Shown one piece after another: positions 48,901-61,800 of a stretch of DNA of 64,000 nt. A program made the translations under genes and the position numbers. Numbering within the stretch: position 1 is the first letter of the stretch; each line of letters begins with the position of its first letter. The notes under the pieces were generated by a model that saw nothing but the letters and a program-made list of their open reading frames with translations, had not been told where the DNA came from and did no database searches. The DNA comes from Rhea pennata. Its lineage: Eukaryota > Chordata > Aves > Rheiformes > Rheidae. The stretch covers positions 1,994,001 through 2,058,000 of the forward strand of contig NC_084682.1 in NCBI RefSeq assembly GCF_028389875.1, written 5' to 3'.

Positions 48901-51900
48901 CGTCCCACGTGGTGAGAAGAGCCTTGTTCAGTGCAACCTTTGCACATAGTGTAGAGGAGTGGTGTAAACTCAACCTTGACAGTGTTGTTCTGGTGTCCGT
49001 TGGAGCAAGGTATGTGTGCAGTTGCACTTGCATGTTTTTTCCATTCCTGATCAGATTATTTGCCTTTGCATCACCATTCCACTTAGTTGTTTATCTGTGT
49101 TATTAATCACGGTACTCAAGAAAGCATTTCAAGAAATTTTTCTTAGATATGCAAAAAGTGTTGTTTTCTGTTGCCTATTACTTTCATCAAACAACTGTTA
49201 ACCTTAGGGGCATGTACTGGTGAAATAGTTTTGTCTTGCAGTGTTTCTCATTCACCAGTTAATATCTTGTATGTATAAGACACTAACAGTGGTGTGTTCC
49301 TGTTGGATTTCTGGTTTCAGAAACTCTGCAGCAGAGACGGTAGAACAGGAGCTTTTGTTTGTTGGATCTGAGACAGGAAAACTAATGGCAATGAGAGAGC
49401 TTGTTAAAAAGGTATTTTGGAACGATTGAGCACATTCTACTTACTTCTTAAATGAGCCATGCGTTCTGTCAGAGATATATTTCCTAGGTCATAGGCTTTA
49501 AGATTTTAAGCCATTGTACAAATCTGCTGAGGAGTTCTCCTGAGGAAAACTGAAAAGATTACCCATTCTTGGTTACATACCTGAGTCTTGGTTAGGACCA
49601 CTCTGTTAACAGTCTATTTAATTATACTTGGCAGTATGAGTGGGCTCTTCATATATATTCAAAGAGAAAAGTCTCTTGGTTTCTGTGGATTAAAATACAG
49701 CATGGTGCTTAAGTCAAAAACATTCCATCAAACGCAGTGGAGTTGAACTTGCGTAGTTCTGATTCCCAAAGTTTTTGTTAGTCCAAAAAAAAAAGTCACC
49801 TGAAATGTAAAATACTGAGGCTGGTTAAGCACAGGATCTGCAATCAGCAAAGGTAGGAAAAGGACTTGAACCTCAGACAAGCTTACTCTTTTGCAGGGTT
49901 TTGCTCCTCCAGTCCTTGTTTTTGTACAGTCTATTGAGAGGGCTAAAGAGCTTTTCCATGAACTTATTTATGAAGGTATCAATGTGGATGTCATCCATGC
50001 GGATAAAACTCAGCAACAGGTAGGAGGATTTATTTTCCAGAAACACTTTAGAAATGTTGAAACAAGCACATTCTCATGTGATTTCAGATAAGTTTTATGG
50101 ACAGTTAAATTACTGTAGGCTTTAGTTTGGAGGCTTAGATTTATTAACATCATGACAACTTTCAGTATGCAAATTGATCTCTGTTCTCTACTTGCTACTT
50201 AGACTGTTCCCAAGTATGCCTATTTTCTTTTTTTTTCTTTTTTTTTTTTTTTTTCTTTAAGAGAGATAACGTAGTACACAGTTTCAGAGCTGGGAAGATC
50301 TGGGTGCTCATCTGCACAGCTTTACTAGCTCGAGGAATTGACTTCAAAGGAGTGAATATGGTCATTAATTATGACTTGCCGACAAGTGCAGTGGAATATA
50401 TCCACAGGATAGGTGAGTAATTGTTCAGAGAGCATGTCCTTTTTCTCAATTTCTAAGTCTCTCATGGAAATGCTCTTGTACATAAGCAGAGACCCTGAAG
50501 TTAAGACTCTTGCTACAGCACTAACTTCTACACCACTGAAGCTAGCTTATATCTAGGCTCATCTTTCAGTAAAACTGACTTATTTTTTTGTCAGGCTTCT
50601 GTGAACCTTAAGTCTTTAGACCCTTCCAAGATGCTCGTGCTTTCGTGCAGCAGGAACAATCTCCAATGATAGCTGCTTGGTAGTACACTTGGTATACATA
50701 CAGCAGGAGACTGGGGCTGTGAAGAAGAACAGAATTGAACAAAGATAAAAGTAAAATCCTTACTCTTTGTAAAATTTGCATTTGACAGGTCGAACTGGAA
50801 GAGCAGGACACACAGGAAAAGCAGTCACTTTCTTTACGGAAGACGATAAACCTTTATTGCGAAGGTAAATTGGAAACATGATGTAACAAAAATACTCTTT
50901 GTGTTTCTTGTAGTGTACTGCTGAACCATATGGTTCTTTCTGGTACCACACACCTTGTAAGCATGGTATTTCCATGCTCTGAATTCTCCCCTGTGCTATA
51001 AAAAGCTTTTACAAGTGTGGACAGAGAACATGGTTTCAATTATCATGAAACTGCAAAGTGATACCAGAGTATGGGAAAGACTAAGAACGCTTCAGGTTAA
51101 AGCTTCTTTTTGAAGCTATTCACTAACATAGCTGAAGATAAGTTGGCATCCTTTCATTTGCTTCAGTCATGTTACCAGTTAACAGTACTTAATGGCTTGC
51201 TTGGTAACATCTTTCAGCAAAGCTGATTATTCTGACTTGAACCCAGTTAAAGACAGGTATAAGAGTGTATACAACTGGCTTTGTTCTTGTTTTGGTTGTC
51301 CTAAGTAATTTGCCATGTAGAAAGTATGACTACTTCATGCTGTGATTGTGTAGGGTTTCTGTTTTTGGGGTTTTCTATTGAAGTTTTTGTTAATATACAA
51401 AACCACAGTTGTAATCCAGTCCTTTAACTTGATTATTCTTGAAAAGACTTGATAATACTTTCCTGTTTGGCTTATTTTTTATTCACCTGCATAAAGTCTG
51501 TAGTCATCTAGAGTTTCAACTTGTTTAAGCTATTCAGATGGAGTTACTAGCTTCAGTTATGCCGTTTGCTTTTGTTTTTTCCCTCAGTTCAGTTTGAACT
51601 TGCTTGGCTTGTTTTTGTGTTGTCACTACTTTGGGGGGTGGGGGGGGAATTAGCCAAGCCAATTATTAGAGATCACTGTTTTCCACAGTAGTTGCTTAGG
51701 TTTCTGTTCAAGCATGCACTGCCAGAGTTGATCTTTTCTTTCTGCTCTCCTTTCTAGTATAGCCAGTGTTATTCAGCAAGCTGGCTGTCCTGTGCCAGAC
51801 TACATAAAACACTTTCCCAAACTGCAAAGGTATGTTTCTTTGGGTAGTCTACCTGTTCATTTTACATTTTAAAAGCCTGTGTGATTGGTACTGAATATAT

Positions 51901-53278
51901 AAGGGTTGCAAAAGATCTACTAGTTTGCAGAATAGTTGTAGGTTTTGTGCAAAAGAACTATTAGAGTGTATGATGGTGGTGTTTTTCCACTTGCATAAAA
52001 ATGGAAACCATAACCTCTCAATTAGAGAAGAACATCTGACCTTAGGAAAAACAAAGCCCTTTACTCTTCCAAGCTAGCTTAGACAAATGGGACATGGGAA
52101 TATATCTGTATAGATAGATATATCAATATATGTATATATTTGTTTCTGTTTACACTTTTTCTTATAGGATTTACACAGAGGTTTCTATTTTTAACTAATA
52201 TTAAAATATATATACATATTTTTAATGCCTTGGAGATAATGTGGCTGATCTTGGAATAAACAATAACAAAAGCTCTAGTAGATGTTAGTGACTTACAGGG
52301 GCTTACCAGTGACTGAATATATTTTCAGTATCCGTTGTTTATGTTGGATGTTAATTTTTGCCCTTTATAGCTATTTAATTCTTCTTCACTAAATCTCTTT
52401 CTCAGCAAGCAAAAGAAGAAGTTTATTAAGAAACCTCTGGCAAGAGAAGCCATTTGTACAACCCCTCAATGCTTCTTAAAAAAGGCCAAAAGAAAAAAGT
52501 AAGTGAGTTTGTCCCAAGAGAAGGTAAGAGATTGATTTTCTTTATCCAGAAGAGGCCCAGCAAGCTTCCCCCAGCTGCCTTATTTATAGTCGTTATTATC
52601 TTATTTGGACAGACCACCAAGTAACAATGCAGGTAATGATGGTGAAGCCTTAGTGCCAATATCTGTCTACTGGAAAGTACATTAATGACATCAGTTCGCT
52701 TTATGTGGTGCCGTTTATCAGATGGTAGCATTTCAGCTAGTTCTATAACAAGCTAACTTTAAACCACTAGCCTTAAAGTGAGGCTTTAGATTACCTACCA
52801 TTTGATAGAACCTATCTGCTCCTCTTCTGGCAAAGAGCTTGCTTGTTTCTAACACATAGACAGCTACTACAAGAAATAAATCCTATGATATAATGACTAG
52901 AGCTTGCTTACATTTTGGGAACTGTCTTCAGGATGATGTGCCTTGGAGCAGGACAGCTTACCTGAAGATGATTGCTGGATGGTTTTTTGATTAAAAGGTG
53001 GAAAAATGATTTGTTAGGGGTAAGAATAACACTATCTGGCATGTAGCAGTTTGGCACAGTACAGTGTTCAAAACAACCTACTACCTCATCTTCAGAGTGT
53101 TGCTACCAAAGGATTTATGCTTAGTTGTACTAATATGCTGTAAAATGACTGTCTAGGTAACTGATAACTGACATGAACTTCATCTTTTTGATGCATAATG
53201 TTCAGCTTTCTTAGTCTCCAATGTGTTTCTTTTAGGAAAACTACAAAAGAAAACATAAAGGAAAAAAACAAAAGTTAA
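45835..53278 (+). CDS. DDX52: ATP-dependent RNA helicase DDX52 (DEAD-box, Rok1 family)
   Basis: Fifteen coding exons join in frame: 45835-45921, 46009-46228, 46384-46514, 46704-46889, 47147-47290, 47940-48051, 48569-48641, 48806-49009, 49321-49411, 49897-50019, 50262-50412, 50789-50864, 51758-51829, 52406-52498 and 53236-53278. They give 601 residues; the human protein has 599. Helicase motifs appear in order: the Q-motif region [11 protein letters not shown], motif I APTGSGKT (216-223), Ia PTREL (249-253), Ib TTPNR (298-302), II DESD (325-328, the form usual in this family instead of DEAD), III SAT (360-362), V ARGID (480-484) and VI HRIGRTGR (505-512). The N-terminus is Gly/Ala/Lys-rich and the C-terminus is a basic KKK-rich tail. 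Family members unwind or remodel RNA during 18S rRNA and 40S subunit assembly in the nucleolus. Bases around the ATG (CGGCATGG) fit a start context. Confidence 0.97.
46009..46228 (+). CDS. DDX52: DDX52 exon 2
   Basis: 220 nt, [20 protein letters not shown] to KRKKKKTR plus one base of Glu. LDFFG is conserved in the family. The rest is low-complexity Ala/Gly/Glu and a basic cluster that probably serves nuclear/nucleolar targeting. Donor GTAACT. Confidence 0.85.
46384..46514 (+). CDS. DDX52: DDX52 exon 3
   Basis: 131 nt, (E)[19 protein letters not shown] to [17 protein letters not shown] corresponds to the family's QWMSSVEAK segment. Acceptor CTTCTAG, donor GTGGGA. Confidence 0.88.
46704..46889 (+). 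CDS. DDX52: DDX52 exon 4 (Q-motif)
   Basis: 62 codons, [20 protein letters not shown] to [12 protein letters not shown]. It holds the Q-motif with the upstream aromatic in the phrase TFEQL. Donor GTAAGT. Confidence 0.94.
47147..47290 (+). CDS. DDX52: DDX52 exon 5 (motifs I and Ia)
   Basis: 48 codons, [18 protein letters not shown] to [10 protein letters not shown]. It contains the Walker A lysine at residue 222. Confidence 0.97.
47940..48051 (+). CDS. DDX52: DDX52 exon 6
   Basis: 112 nt, [19 protein letters not shown] to GPKSSKKF plus one base of Asp. It follows a long T-rich tract ending CCCAG. Confidence 0.95.
48569..48641 (+). CDS. DDX52: DDX52 exon 7 (motif Ib)
   Basis: 73 nt. It completes Asp, then [18 protein letters not shown] to DLS plus two bases of Ser. 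Donor GTACTA at 48642 is non-optimal. Confidence 0.94.
48806..49009 (+). CDS. DDX52: DDX52 exon 8 (motifs II and III)
   Basis: 204 nt. It completes Ser, then [20 protein letters not shown] and onward to the SAT motif and VSVGA plus two bases of Arg. Donor GTATGT. Confidence 0.96.
49321..49411 (+). CDS. DDX52: DDX52 exon 9
   Basis: 91 nt. It completes Arg, then [19 protein letters not shown] to MRELVKK. It begins the second RecA-like domain. Confidence 0.95.
49897..50019 (+). CDS. DDX52: DDX52 exon 10 (motif IV region)
   Basis: 41 codons, [20 protein letters not shown] to [15 protein letters not shown] is motif IV. Confidence 0.96.
50262..50412 (+). CDS. DDX52: DDX52 exon 11 (motif V)
   Basis: 151 nt, [20 protein letters not shown] to EYIHRI plus one base of Gly. 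It contains [11 protein letters not shown]. The acceptor is preceded by an almost pure T tract. Confidence 0.96.
50789..50864 (+). CDS. DDX52: DDX52 exon 12 (motif VI end)
   Basis: 76 nt. It completes Gly, then [20 protein letters not shown] to PLLR plus two bases of Ser. The motif VI arginine finger is at its start. Confidence 0.96.
51758..51829 (+). CDS. DDX52: DDX52 exon 13
   Basis: 72 nt. It completes Ser, then [19 protein letters not shown] to PKLQ plus two bases of Ser. Acceptor TTTCTAG, donor GTATGT. Confidence 0.94.
52406..52498 (+). CDS. DDX52: DDX52 exon 14
   Basis: 93 nt. It completes Ser, then [20 protein letters not shown] to FLKKAKRK plus two bases of Lys. Basic C-terminal tail. 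Donor GTAAGT at 52499. Confidence 0.92.
53236..53278 (+). CDS. DDX52: DDX52 exon 15 (terminal)
   Basis: 43 nt. It completes Lys, then [13 protein letters not shown] and TAA at 53276-53278. The acceptor TTTTAG follows a moderate pyrimidine tract. The tail is poorly conserved across species, so this last exon rests on splice phase and position. Confidence 0.8.
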
Positions 53279-53377
53279 AGAAGTTAAAAATGGCAGTAAA
53301 TTACAGACTGTTTCAAAAAACTGAATGATGACAAGCTACTCCATGAGTTGGGGCTGACACCCATATCTGTACTGAAG

Positions 53378-53383
53378 AATAAA
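53378..53383 (+). terminator. DDX52 polyadenylation signal AATAAA
   Basis: AATAAA 100 bases after the stop. A further AATAAA lies at 53908-53913 and could give a longer 3' UTR. Confidence 0.65.
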
Positions 53384-53907
53384 GATCAAAGATGGCTGCT
53401 AAGGAGGAGAGAGAGAAGTATTACTGTTCATGGCCAATGTTTCTTTTTACTTATGGGTGAGGAAGGATGTTTACATGCAGTAAAGTCTCCCCTGGAATAA
53501 CAGAGGATTCCTGAATACTTCTTATAGAAGATGAAGGTTATGTTCTTGCAGTAAATACCTTAAGCTTCCAAACAATATTTCAAAATAGCATTTACTTCTA
53601 TTACTATCATGAAATTTTGTATTGCATCTTGTAATTACTATCTGTTCTATCTTGATCATACCTAACACTTTTGTCAGACTTTCACAAGACACAATGGCAG
53701 AGAATACAGAGTTTACTGTTAGGCTTGGTAAATATATTGAAGACCTCCTTGGATGCTTCAGAACAAAATTTTGGTATCCTATGTGAATGAAGTAGACTTG
53801 CTCCTCCTCCTGTTTTGCTTTATATAAAGTCAGTTTGAAATGAGTAATATTTCATGTCTGTAAACCCTAAGAATTTTACATTGTTTCATATTTAGATATC
53901 AAAACAG

Positions 53908-53913
53908 AATAAA
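53908..53913 (+). terminator. possible distal DDX52 polyadenylation signal
   Basis: AATAAA about 630 bases after the stop in AT-rich sequence, followed by T/GT-rich DNA. Confidence 0.35.
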
Positions 53914-53929
53914 TAATGTCATAAGAGAT

Positions 53930-55080
53930 TCTATTAGAGATTTGTGTGTGTTTATACAGCCTTGACAGAATAAGTTAACCTGTTGTGTGGAGCCTGGCTC
54001 TTCTATATATTTTCCATCTCCTCTTCTGTGTGTTCTCAATCCCCTGTTGCCATGTTAGAAATCCAGTAATGCAGGAGTGTCTTCCCCTTTGCAACAATAA
54101 TCTTACAATCAAGTGTTCCCCTGCACTGAAGTAATGCTTCAAGTAACCTGAACATGGCCAGCTGTTACAAAGCTGTATGTGATCAGATTGGCCAGAACAA
54201 TTTTTGGCCTTGTAGGGGCTACTGCAGTGGGAATAGAAGAAGACATGGCTGCAGCTGGATTTCATTGCCAACCCCAGGATTTAGATTCCCAATGTCCTAT
54301 TGCTATTTGAGGGGAAGGGCAGCATTTCTTAGTTTTCATAGAAAAGTATTAGTGGCTTCCTTCCCCTTTTCTCTCTGCAGGAGTAGCTGGTGCTGCTGCT
54401 GCTCCTGCCAGCAGCACAGATGGCAGGAGAACGAGACTGGGAGGCTGTCGCGTAGCTGGAATGCTCTTACTGCTGTTCCCCATAATGAGAATATCACCTT
54501 GGGCAGCAGAGTTACGCTTTCCCTTTTTCCTCCTGTGCAGTGTGGCACAACATCAAGCATGGAAGAAACAGCTGGGGTATGTCTAAGAGCATGTACAGCC
54601 TTCCCCTTCCAGGCTGTCAGCTGAAATACAGAAAAGCCACAGTGCTATTGTTTGCCATGGTAATTGCAGGGATATTAGCTTATTAGATCACGTAATACTG
54701 GCAAAGAATGTTTTAATTAATAAATAGTTGGGAGATTTGTTTAGGTGCAACATAGCCTCAATATTAAAATCACTCCTGAGAAGGAGACAGGACGAGGCAT
54801 AAATTTGCATGCTTGTGTAAAGTGGAAATTTTTACCAGGCCCTTGTTGCTTTTTTTTTATTATTTTTTTTTATTATTATTATTTTTTTTGTCCCGGGGTG
54901 AAGGAGGAGCCCGATCTTGGGACGTCTAAAGATCCCCTGTTCCTAAATCGATGCCCTGAGGGGCGCGTACTTTACCTGAAGTTTGGGAGACAGCATTTAT
55001 GAGGTGTTTTTTCCTTTTTTTTTTTTTTTTTTTTCCTTAAACGCAGGTGTCTTGGCAATCAAATCGTCCTCAATATATGT
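53930..55080. other. intergenic between DDX52 and SYNRG
   Basis: No gene is recognised. It includes an impure T/TTA tract at about 54849-54890 and a T-run at 55012-55034. The open frame at 54154-54624 shows no domain or splice support. Confidence 0.5.
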
Positions 55081-55089
55081 ATATAGGTA

Positions 55090-55830
55090 CGGGGAGGGGG
55101 GCTCTGGGGCCGAGCCGCGGCGCGCCGCCGCCGCCCCGACGGGCGCTGCCGCCGCCGCGGGGCCGGGCCAGGGCCCGGGGCGGGCCGGGAGCCGGGCCCG
55201 GCCCCGGAAGCCGCCGCGGCTCAGCTGACAGCCGCTGCCGGGGCGGCCGGAGCGGGAAGATGGCGCTGCGGCCGGGGCCCGGCGCGGCGGGCGGCGGCGG
55301 CGGCGCCGCCGGGGCAGCGGGTGGCGGCGGCGGCGCGGCGGGCGGCGCCGGGGCCGCCAGGTCGGTGGCGGCCGGGCCGGGCCGGGGAGCGGGGCGGGAT
55401 GTGGGGCCGGGGTGGGGGTGGGGGCGCGGGCAGGGCTATGGGGGGCGCGGCGGGGGGGGGGGGAGGCCATGTTGGGGCGCGGGTGGGCCCACAAGGGCAG
55501 GGCGCGCAGGGCGCGCGGAGGGGAAATGGCGGCGCCAGCGAGGGGGGCGCGGGGAGGCCGCGCGGGGAGGCCCCGGGCCGGAGGCGCGCCCGGAGGCCGC
55601 GCGTGGGCCGGGGCGGCCCTGCGTTTTGCTGTGATTTGCTCCCTTTTTGGCTTCCCACCTTATCTGGCCGCTCCTTGGCTTTGGGCGGTGGTTCACGGAC
55701 TCGGGCGGCTGTGGCACCGCTGCCGCCTCAGGAATGGGGGCAGAAGGGGGGCGGCTCGCTGGGGGCTTGGGGAGCGAGGGGCGCGGATGCCCGCTCCCCT
55801 CCCGAAATCCCCCCCCTCGCTCCCGTAAAG
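55090..55830. promoter_or_regulatory. CpG-island promoter of SYNRG
   Basis: GC- and CpG-dense stretch that spans the SYNRG first exon and starts abruptly after AT-rich intergenic DNA. A YY1-type AAGATGGCG overlaps the start codon at 55257-55265. Confidence 0.7.
55260..55360 (+). CDS. SYNRG: SYNRG exon 1 (coding part)
   Basis: 101 nt, MALRPGPG followed by GGC/GCG-coded Gly/Ala runs to GAA plus two bases of Ser. Donor GTCGGT at 55361 is imperfect, but phase and the next exon fit. The frame is open upstream without another ATG. Confidence 0.88.
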
Positions 55831-58800
55831 GCAGAGAACAATTTATAGCAAAAGTGGGAGATCGAGGAGCAGTGTCGGGAGACGGAAATGGGAAACGAGA
55901 CGTGTTAACGAGCCGCTGCGCCTGTGGGAGGATGAGCGGCTTTGTATTGTGCTGCTTTTGTAAATGAAGATTTAGTTGTGTGTGTGTACGTATATATGTG
56001 TATTTTTTTTTTAACCTAGCCTCTTACGTGCTATTTATCCATTGCCCAGCTTTTACAGAGGGACAGAGTTGGGTTAAATTCTGCTTTGACAAGGGGAATT
56101 CAAATTCACTGAGTTGTCCTGAGCGCCCCAGACGCAGTTTTGTCCGCGCTGGTGTAAATTCCGCGAGGGAAAGTCTGCGTGGCGACGACCTGTGTCGGAA
56201 ACATTTGTGCGTGCGTGCAGTGAGCTTTCCTGTAGCTGTCTTTAGCCAGGTTGCTGCTCTGCATTTATGAGTAGGCATCATATGTGCTCTGGGAATACAG
56301 CTTGTAAAGCATTTGGGAAGAGAAAAGCTCATGTAAATACTTACGTGTGTGCTTATTTTGGAAGGCACAGGAGGCTATCTTTGTTTTTCACCATATATAC
56401 CAATCTGAAAAAGTTCTTAAAAGTAGCTGAATACCCCATCCATCCCTTTCTTAGAGGAACACTGTCTACTTAGCAAGCACGCAGAGTTAAAAGAAGTAAC
56501 AAAAACCTGGCAATAAACTCTAGATTTTGAAAAAATAAGAGGATTTTAAAATCCTTGTTTGTCATTGTTAATATTTTGGGGTTTTTCAGTTTGAAGACTG
56601 GAAGCGGAGGAAAACCTTTCTCTCTCTCATGCGCGCTCTCTCTCTCTCTCTCTTTTTTGCTTTGTTTCACTTTCATTATTGTTAACTTCTGGGTCGAAAT
56701 TTGCCATTGAAAAATACTGGGACTTAGTCTATGTCGTACTGATAGAATTGTATTCACTAGGAATTAGGAGACTTAAAAATCCAGTTGTGGGTGGGAAAAT
56801 GTTATGTGTAGTTTGGAGCTTTTGCAGTAAAATATGAATACAGAAAAGGAGCTGCTTCTCCTCACACTTCTGCTTTTTGACTGAAGTTTGGACTGACTTT
56901 TTTTGAAGCTCTATATCCAAGATACTTATCTGATAGAAATTTGCAGGTTTATATTACTGCTTTGAGAGTTCTGTTCTAACCATGTTGCTTTGTTTTTCCT
57001 TGTGGTAAGCACTGCACAAAATGGAGTAGGTCATTTATATCTTTCTGTCTGCGCTACATTTTCTTACTGTGTTACCCAAAGTATTGTGGTTGGTTGCATG
57101 AACCTAGGTGATCAAGTGCTTCTGCTGTTGAGAATGGCAGAAATGTCCACAGGTCCTTTTAAATCTATTATAAAAATAATGGGGAATAAGAAATGACGCT
57201 AAAACAGCATGTTCTGTAGTCATTGCACTGTGTAGAAAGCACATTTGGTCATTTTAGAACGTACGTTCAACTGGTTATAATTGTTCTTTAGCACCAAAAT
57301 AGTACACTGGTCTTACGAACTACTTAAGTTATCGTGTTATCATGCCCCTCTTGAAAAAAACAAACAAACAAACAAAAAACCCAAAAAACCACTGTCTTAC
57401 TTTTAAGTGTCTGTTTATTGTGAAATTCTCTTGTCGGTGTTACTTGGAGACAGCTGGAATCAAAAGGTCTCCTTTAAAGGAAAGTTACTTCAGGTGTTGC
57501 TCCTATCAATATATAGTAACTAATGTTCTGTAATTTTCTATAGTGCTTCAATTTTTTCTAAGAACTTACTGTGACAACTTTCTTTTTCAGTGATGAATTA
57601 GTTGCTTTAACTTTATGTGTGTAGACTTACCTTTTTTATCTCTGAAAAGTAGTCTAGAAATGAAGTTTGTTGTTTGAATAAAGCAATTCATGGGGGATTA
57701 TGTATGTGTACTTGTGGCTAATCTAGGCAATTGCATAGCTAAATCTTGGAGCATCCATCCTGTGATGGATCCTAGCCATGCATACGGAAATCCGTGTTAA
57801 AGAAGCTTGCTTTGCTGCTTTTGTTTAACTAGCTCTTCTTTCAGTCTCCTCTAATTAGCTGCAGTATTTTGTTGGGGTTTTTTTCATTGGAGACTTATAA
57901 ATAAATCAGGACTTCTGTAGAAAGGGATAAATATTTAATAGTCTGGCCTTTATTTGCTTCCAACAAGCAATGGTACCTTGCAGTACTTGTTTAGATGACA
58001 TTACGTTTGCTAATTTGGAAGAATTCTTGTTTCTGTGACCAGATTCCCCACGGAGGAGGGGAAACATGAAACTGAGAATACCTTTTGATACTTGTGAGCT
58101 TTTGAAATTTAACTATTAATGTTTTGTAATTCTGAAGAAACAAGTAACTGTGTAAGTTTTTTGATGCCTAAAATTGTTGCACTTGTTGGTCTGACTTAGG
58201 TCAAAAACTCCACACATCTGAAATTACACACGTTTTAAGAGGATGTGTTACCAAGGTGGCTCTCTTTGCTGACAGAAGAAGTATTTCCATAGGTGAAATG
58301 CAATGCAGGCAGGAGCCGGTTAATTGGCTGAACTTCAGCCTGTGAATGGAGAAAACCACCTTTCTGACCAAGATGGGAGTCATGGATCAGGATCCATCTA
58401 GGATTTTAAGTCAGCTGTTTGTCTTCATAATATTAGTACTTGTATGCTAAGAAGTGGATTAAAATAACCAAATTGAACGCCCATCAGTTGAATACATTTT
58501 GGTCATAGTTTAGACTGTTTGAACTGAATCCCATCCCGAGAGTCCCAGCACTTGTTCTGAGTTCAGATAACGTGCCTCTACCCAGTGTTTCAAATACAGA
58601 AACTAAAAATAGTGCTGGTGATCAAGAATGATAAGACCTGGGCCACTTGGAACACAGATGTGTATTAGTTATGAAAGGAGAAATTAGTGTGTATCCTGGT
58701 GGTTAGGGCAAAAGGAAAAGCTAAGGTATTAAAAAGATTCCAAGTTAGAAGATGAAATGAAGAATAATGTAGGTTATCTTGGAGACCATGTAACTTGCTG

Positions 58801-61800
58801 TCTATATTATGAGTAGTTACAATTAAGTTATATGCTTGTTCATAAGCTGAATTCCTTATTTTATCTTGGTACTCTTATTGTACTACTCTCTTATTTATAA
58901 ATATCAGGATGTCTTTCTGAATTTCCTGAAGATTTTTAGAAACTCTCTGCGGTCATTTATGATAGCAATTTCTTCTTTGCCTTTTTGGCAGATTCTTTTA
59001 AGTCTGCCCTTGTGATGAGGGATATTGGATATCTATAAATATGTTTCTTTGCATAGTATTTTGATGTAATAGCTGGCTGGGTCATTGAATGAGGTTCTCA
59101 TCTGGTAAATTGCTGCTGACGTATGTTTCTAAATGTTGCTTGCAAATGAGACTTCTAACCTAGGTCTTTTTTCCTGTTTGGCAGCACAGCACATGCTTTC
59201 ATTTCGAAGTGAGGGCTAGTAATTGCCATTATAATTTCAGTTGAATTTTTAACAATTCTTCCTTCAAATGTGCTTAGCAGTTGATACTTGCATGATTTTT
59301 TTTTTCATTTCCACTATTTTTCTTCTAATGAGATGTAATTGATAAAGTATAAAAGACTTTATTTTGTGATACTTATTGTTAGTTAGTTGGATAATTTATT
59401 TGTCTTCAGTAAAACTGTTACTAAGCAGCTTAGAACTATTTCCTGATGCAGTTAACGATCTTGCTGAATCAGATACCTCCAGCAGGACATGCTTATTCAT
59501 TCTGCAGTTCTTGAAGGCCTAGCCCGTGTTAAGAAAGGTGCTGAAAACTCTTTGATGGGTAATGTAGATGCGTTAAAAGCATTTTAGTAGTATTACAGCA
59601 GGTGAGATATTTCTCCTTCGTTTTGCTCTCTGTGATGATATTGACCGTGCTGATACAACTCTTCTGACATTTCAAGGATCCCTACTGAGGATCCCTGGAA
59701 GGGATGGCCTTTTCCGTAACGTAGAGATGTTCTGTTTTGTGAAATTTGCAGTAGCAGATGATTATGCTGACCAGAAGGTGGGAGAGTTTGTGGTAGTGTT
59801 GACATGCAAGTCAGGGTAGCTTTTTCATTCATTTATGTAGAGAAGTTGCATTAAAATTACAGACTCTCATGTACCTTCTTTTCCATCCCCAGCTTCATGT
59901 TTCCTGTAGCAAGCGGTTTAGGCCCTCCTCAAGGTATGAATGAATTTCAGATACACTAAACAACTTAAAGTGATTTCTGTTCTGTGGTGATGCTCGGAAA
60001 TGTGACTATTAAGTGACCTCCTTAGCTGTTTTTCTGCTTCACTATCTGTAAGCTGAGCCTTACATTATTTGTAAAACTATATGTAATGTTGAAGAAGCAC
60101 TATTACCAGATGCTGGATTAAAGATCTAGGAGTTATAAGTCCATTTTGAACCTGAATTTGCCTTTAAGATTTTTGTATTATTTTGAACGTGGTATTTAAC
60201 CTCTTTATGCTTCATGTACCAGCTGTGTATGCCCATATTGTGAGGGTGTTGCAAGACCTGGTAAATATTTACAAAGCACAGCAAGACCCTGGGACAAGAG
60301 GTGCAACCTATATGGAAAATATTAATACAATAGGAGAGCCTCAGCTGTAGATTACCTTTGTTCTCATTCCTATTCCAGTGCTGTTTGTTTAATTAATGGA
60401 AAATGCAGAGAGAATTTGTAGGGGGAGAGGATAATTTTCTTAAAAACCATCATTTCTCAGGGATTGATTTATGGATTACTCCTGAGTGTATAATGTCCCT
60501 CCTCGAGTGCTTTTACCTATGATGTTAAGTTACGCACAATTATAATTATCTCAGTGTTCGGGTAACACATCTGTATTTTCTATTAGTATATGTCTCCCAA
60601 GGTAGCAAAATGTGAGATACGAAAATACTGAAACAATAATCTTTTTGGCTTTATTCAGTGAATTAATATGTTCCAGCTTGATTTGTCCAATTCTGTTTAA
60701 TTTTAGCTTTTACTGATAAATCTTTTAGCCATTCTAATATAGATAGTGGTCTAATTAATCTATCCAGCCAGCTTAGAATATGGGAGTTTCATTGTGTTTA
60801 TCACAAATTTATCTCCCGTTGACTTATCTTCAAAAGCTACCAGCTTATAAATTTTCCTTTCAAGAGAAATGGGGAGTTATCAGTGAATGTTAACCTGGCC
60901 TTTTAAATCTTGTTATGTTTGGAAATGCCTCTTCTGAAAAAAGGCGGGAAGACACCCACAGATCTGTAGGATGGTGGAAAGATTCATCAGCTTAGCTATT
61001 GGTGAAGCCCCATAACATTTCTTTCATTAGACTGGCCAGCGCCTAACCTAAGGAAATTCTATGGCTGCCTGCAGTGTTGTGTGTGTTTTATTTATGAAAC
61101 AGTCCAGCCTGACTGGGAGTTTTTTCCTTTCCTTTGCAATACTGGTTTAATAGGAAAACAAACAAACAAGCAAAACAAAATAAGCTTTAATCCTAACAGG
61201 GAGCTTACCTTGTTTAATATTTTGTTGTAGGGATGATTCCTATGCAACAGCAAGGATTTCCAATGGTTTCTGTCATGCAGTCCAATATGCCAGGCATGAT
61301 GGGCATGAATTACGGTTCTCAGATTCCTCCGGGACCCATGACCATGCAGGTGTGTGACACTTGTTTGTATGGATTGATCTGAATGCTTTGATGTTTGTTT
61401 GAAAAGTGACAACCCTCTCAACTGCAGTGCAATAACAGGGGAGAATCTGGCTGGAGAATGTGGAGAAACTGAAGCATGGGTGTTAAGCTGGTATAACCTG
61501 AGGCAAGGCATCATATTTTATAGTATTCTCTTTGAATATATTTCTGATATTTAAAGAACTCTCTAAGCTTTATATATCAGCAAACCTTTATAATACACAT
61601 GCAATTTATACAGGCAAGTGTCTTCTATTATCTTACACAGTCTCCCTCTCTTGGACCCCTAAATAAACTATGCTTGCAAAATGACCAGACCAAATTTTGC
61701 CAGCATCCATTGTTGGTTAGTAGAGTGTACTTCCTAGATGGAATTTAAAAATACTACACAATTCCTTAGAATAGGGGAAAAAGAAAAAAATCACAGACCA

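Noticed and set aside
54154-54624. 156-residue open frame between DDX52 and SYNRG
   Set aside because: No recognisable domain, no promoter or splice context, and it contains no conserved-looking segment.
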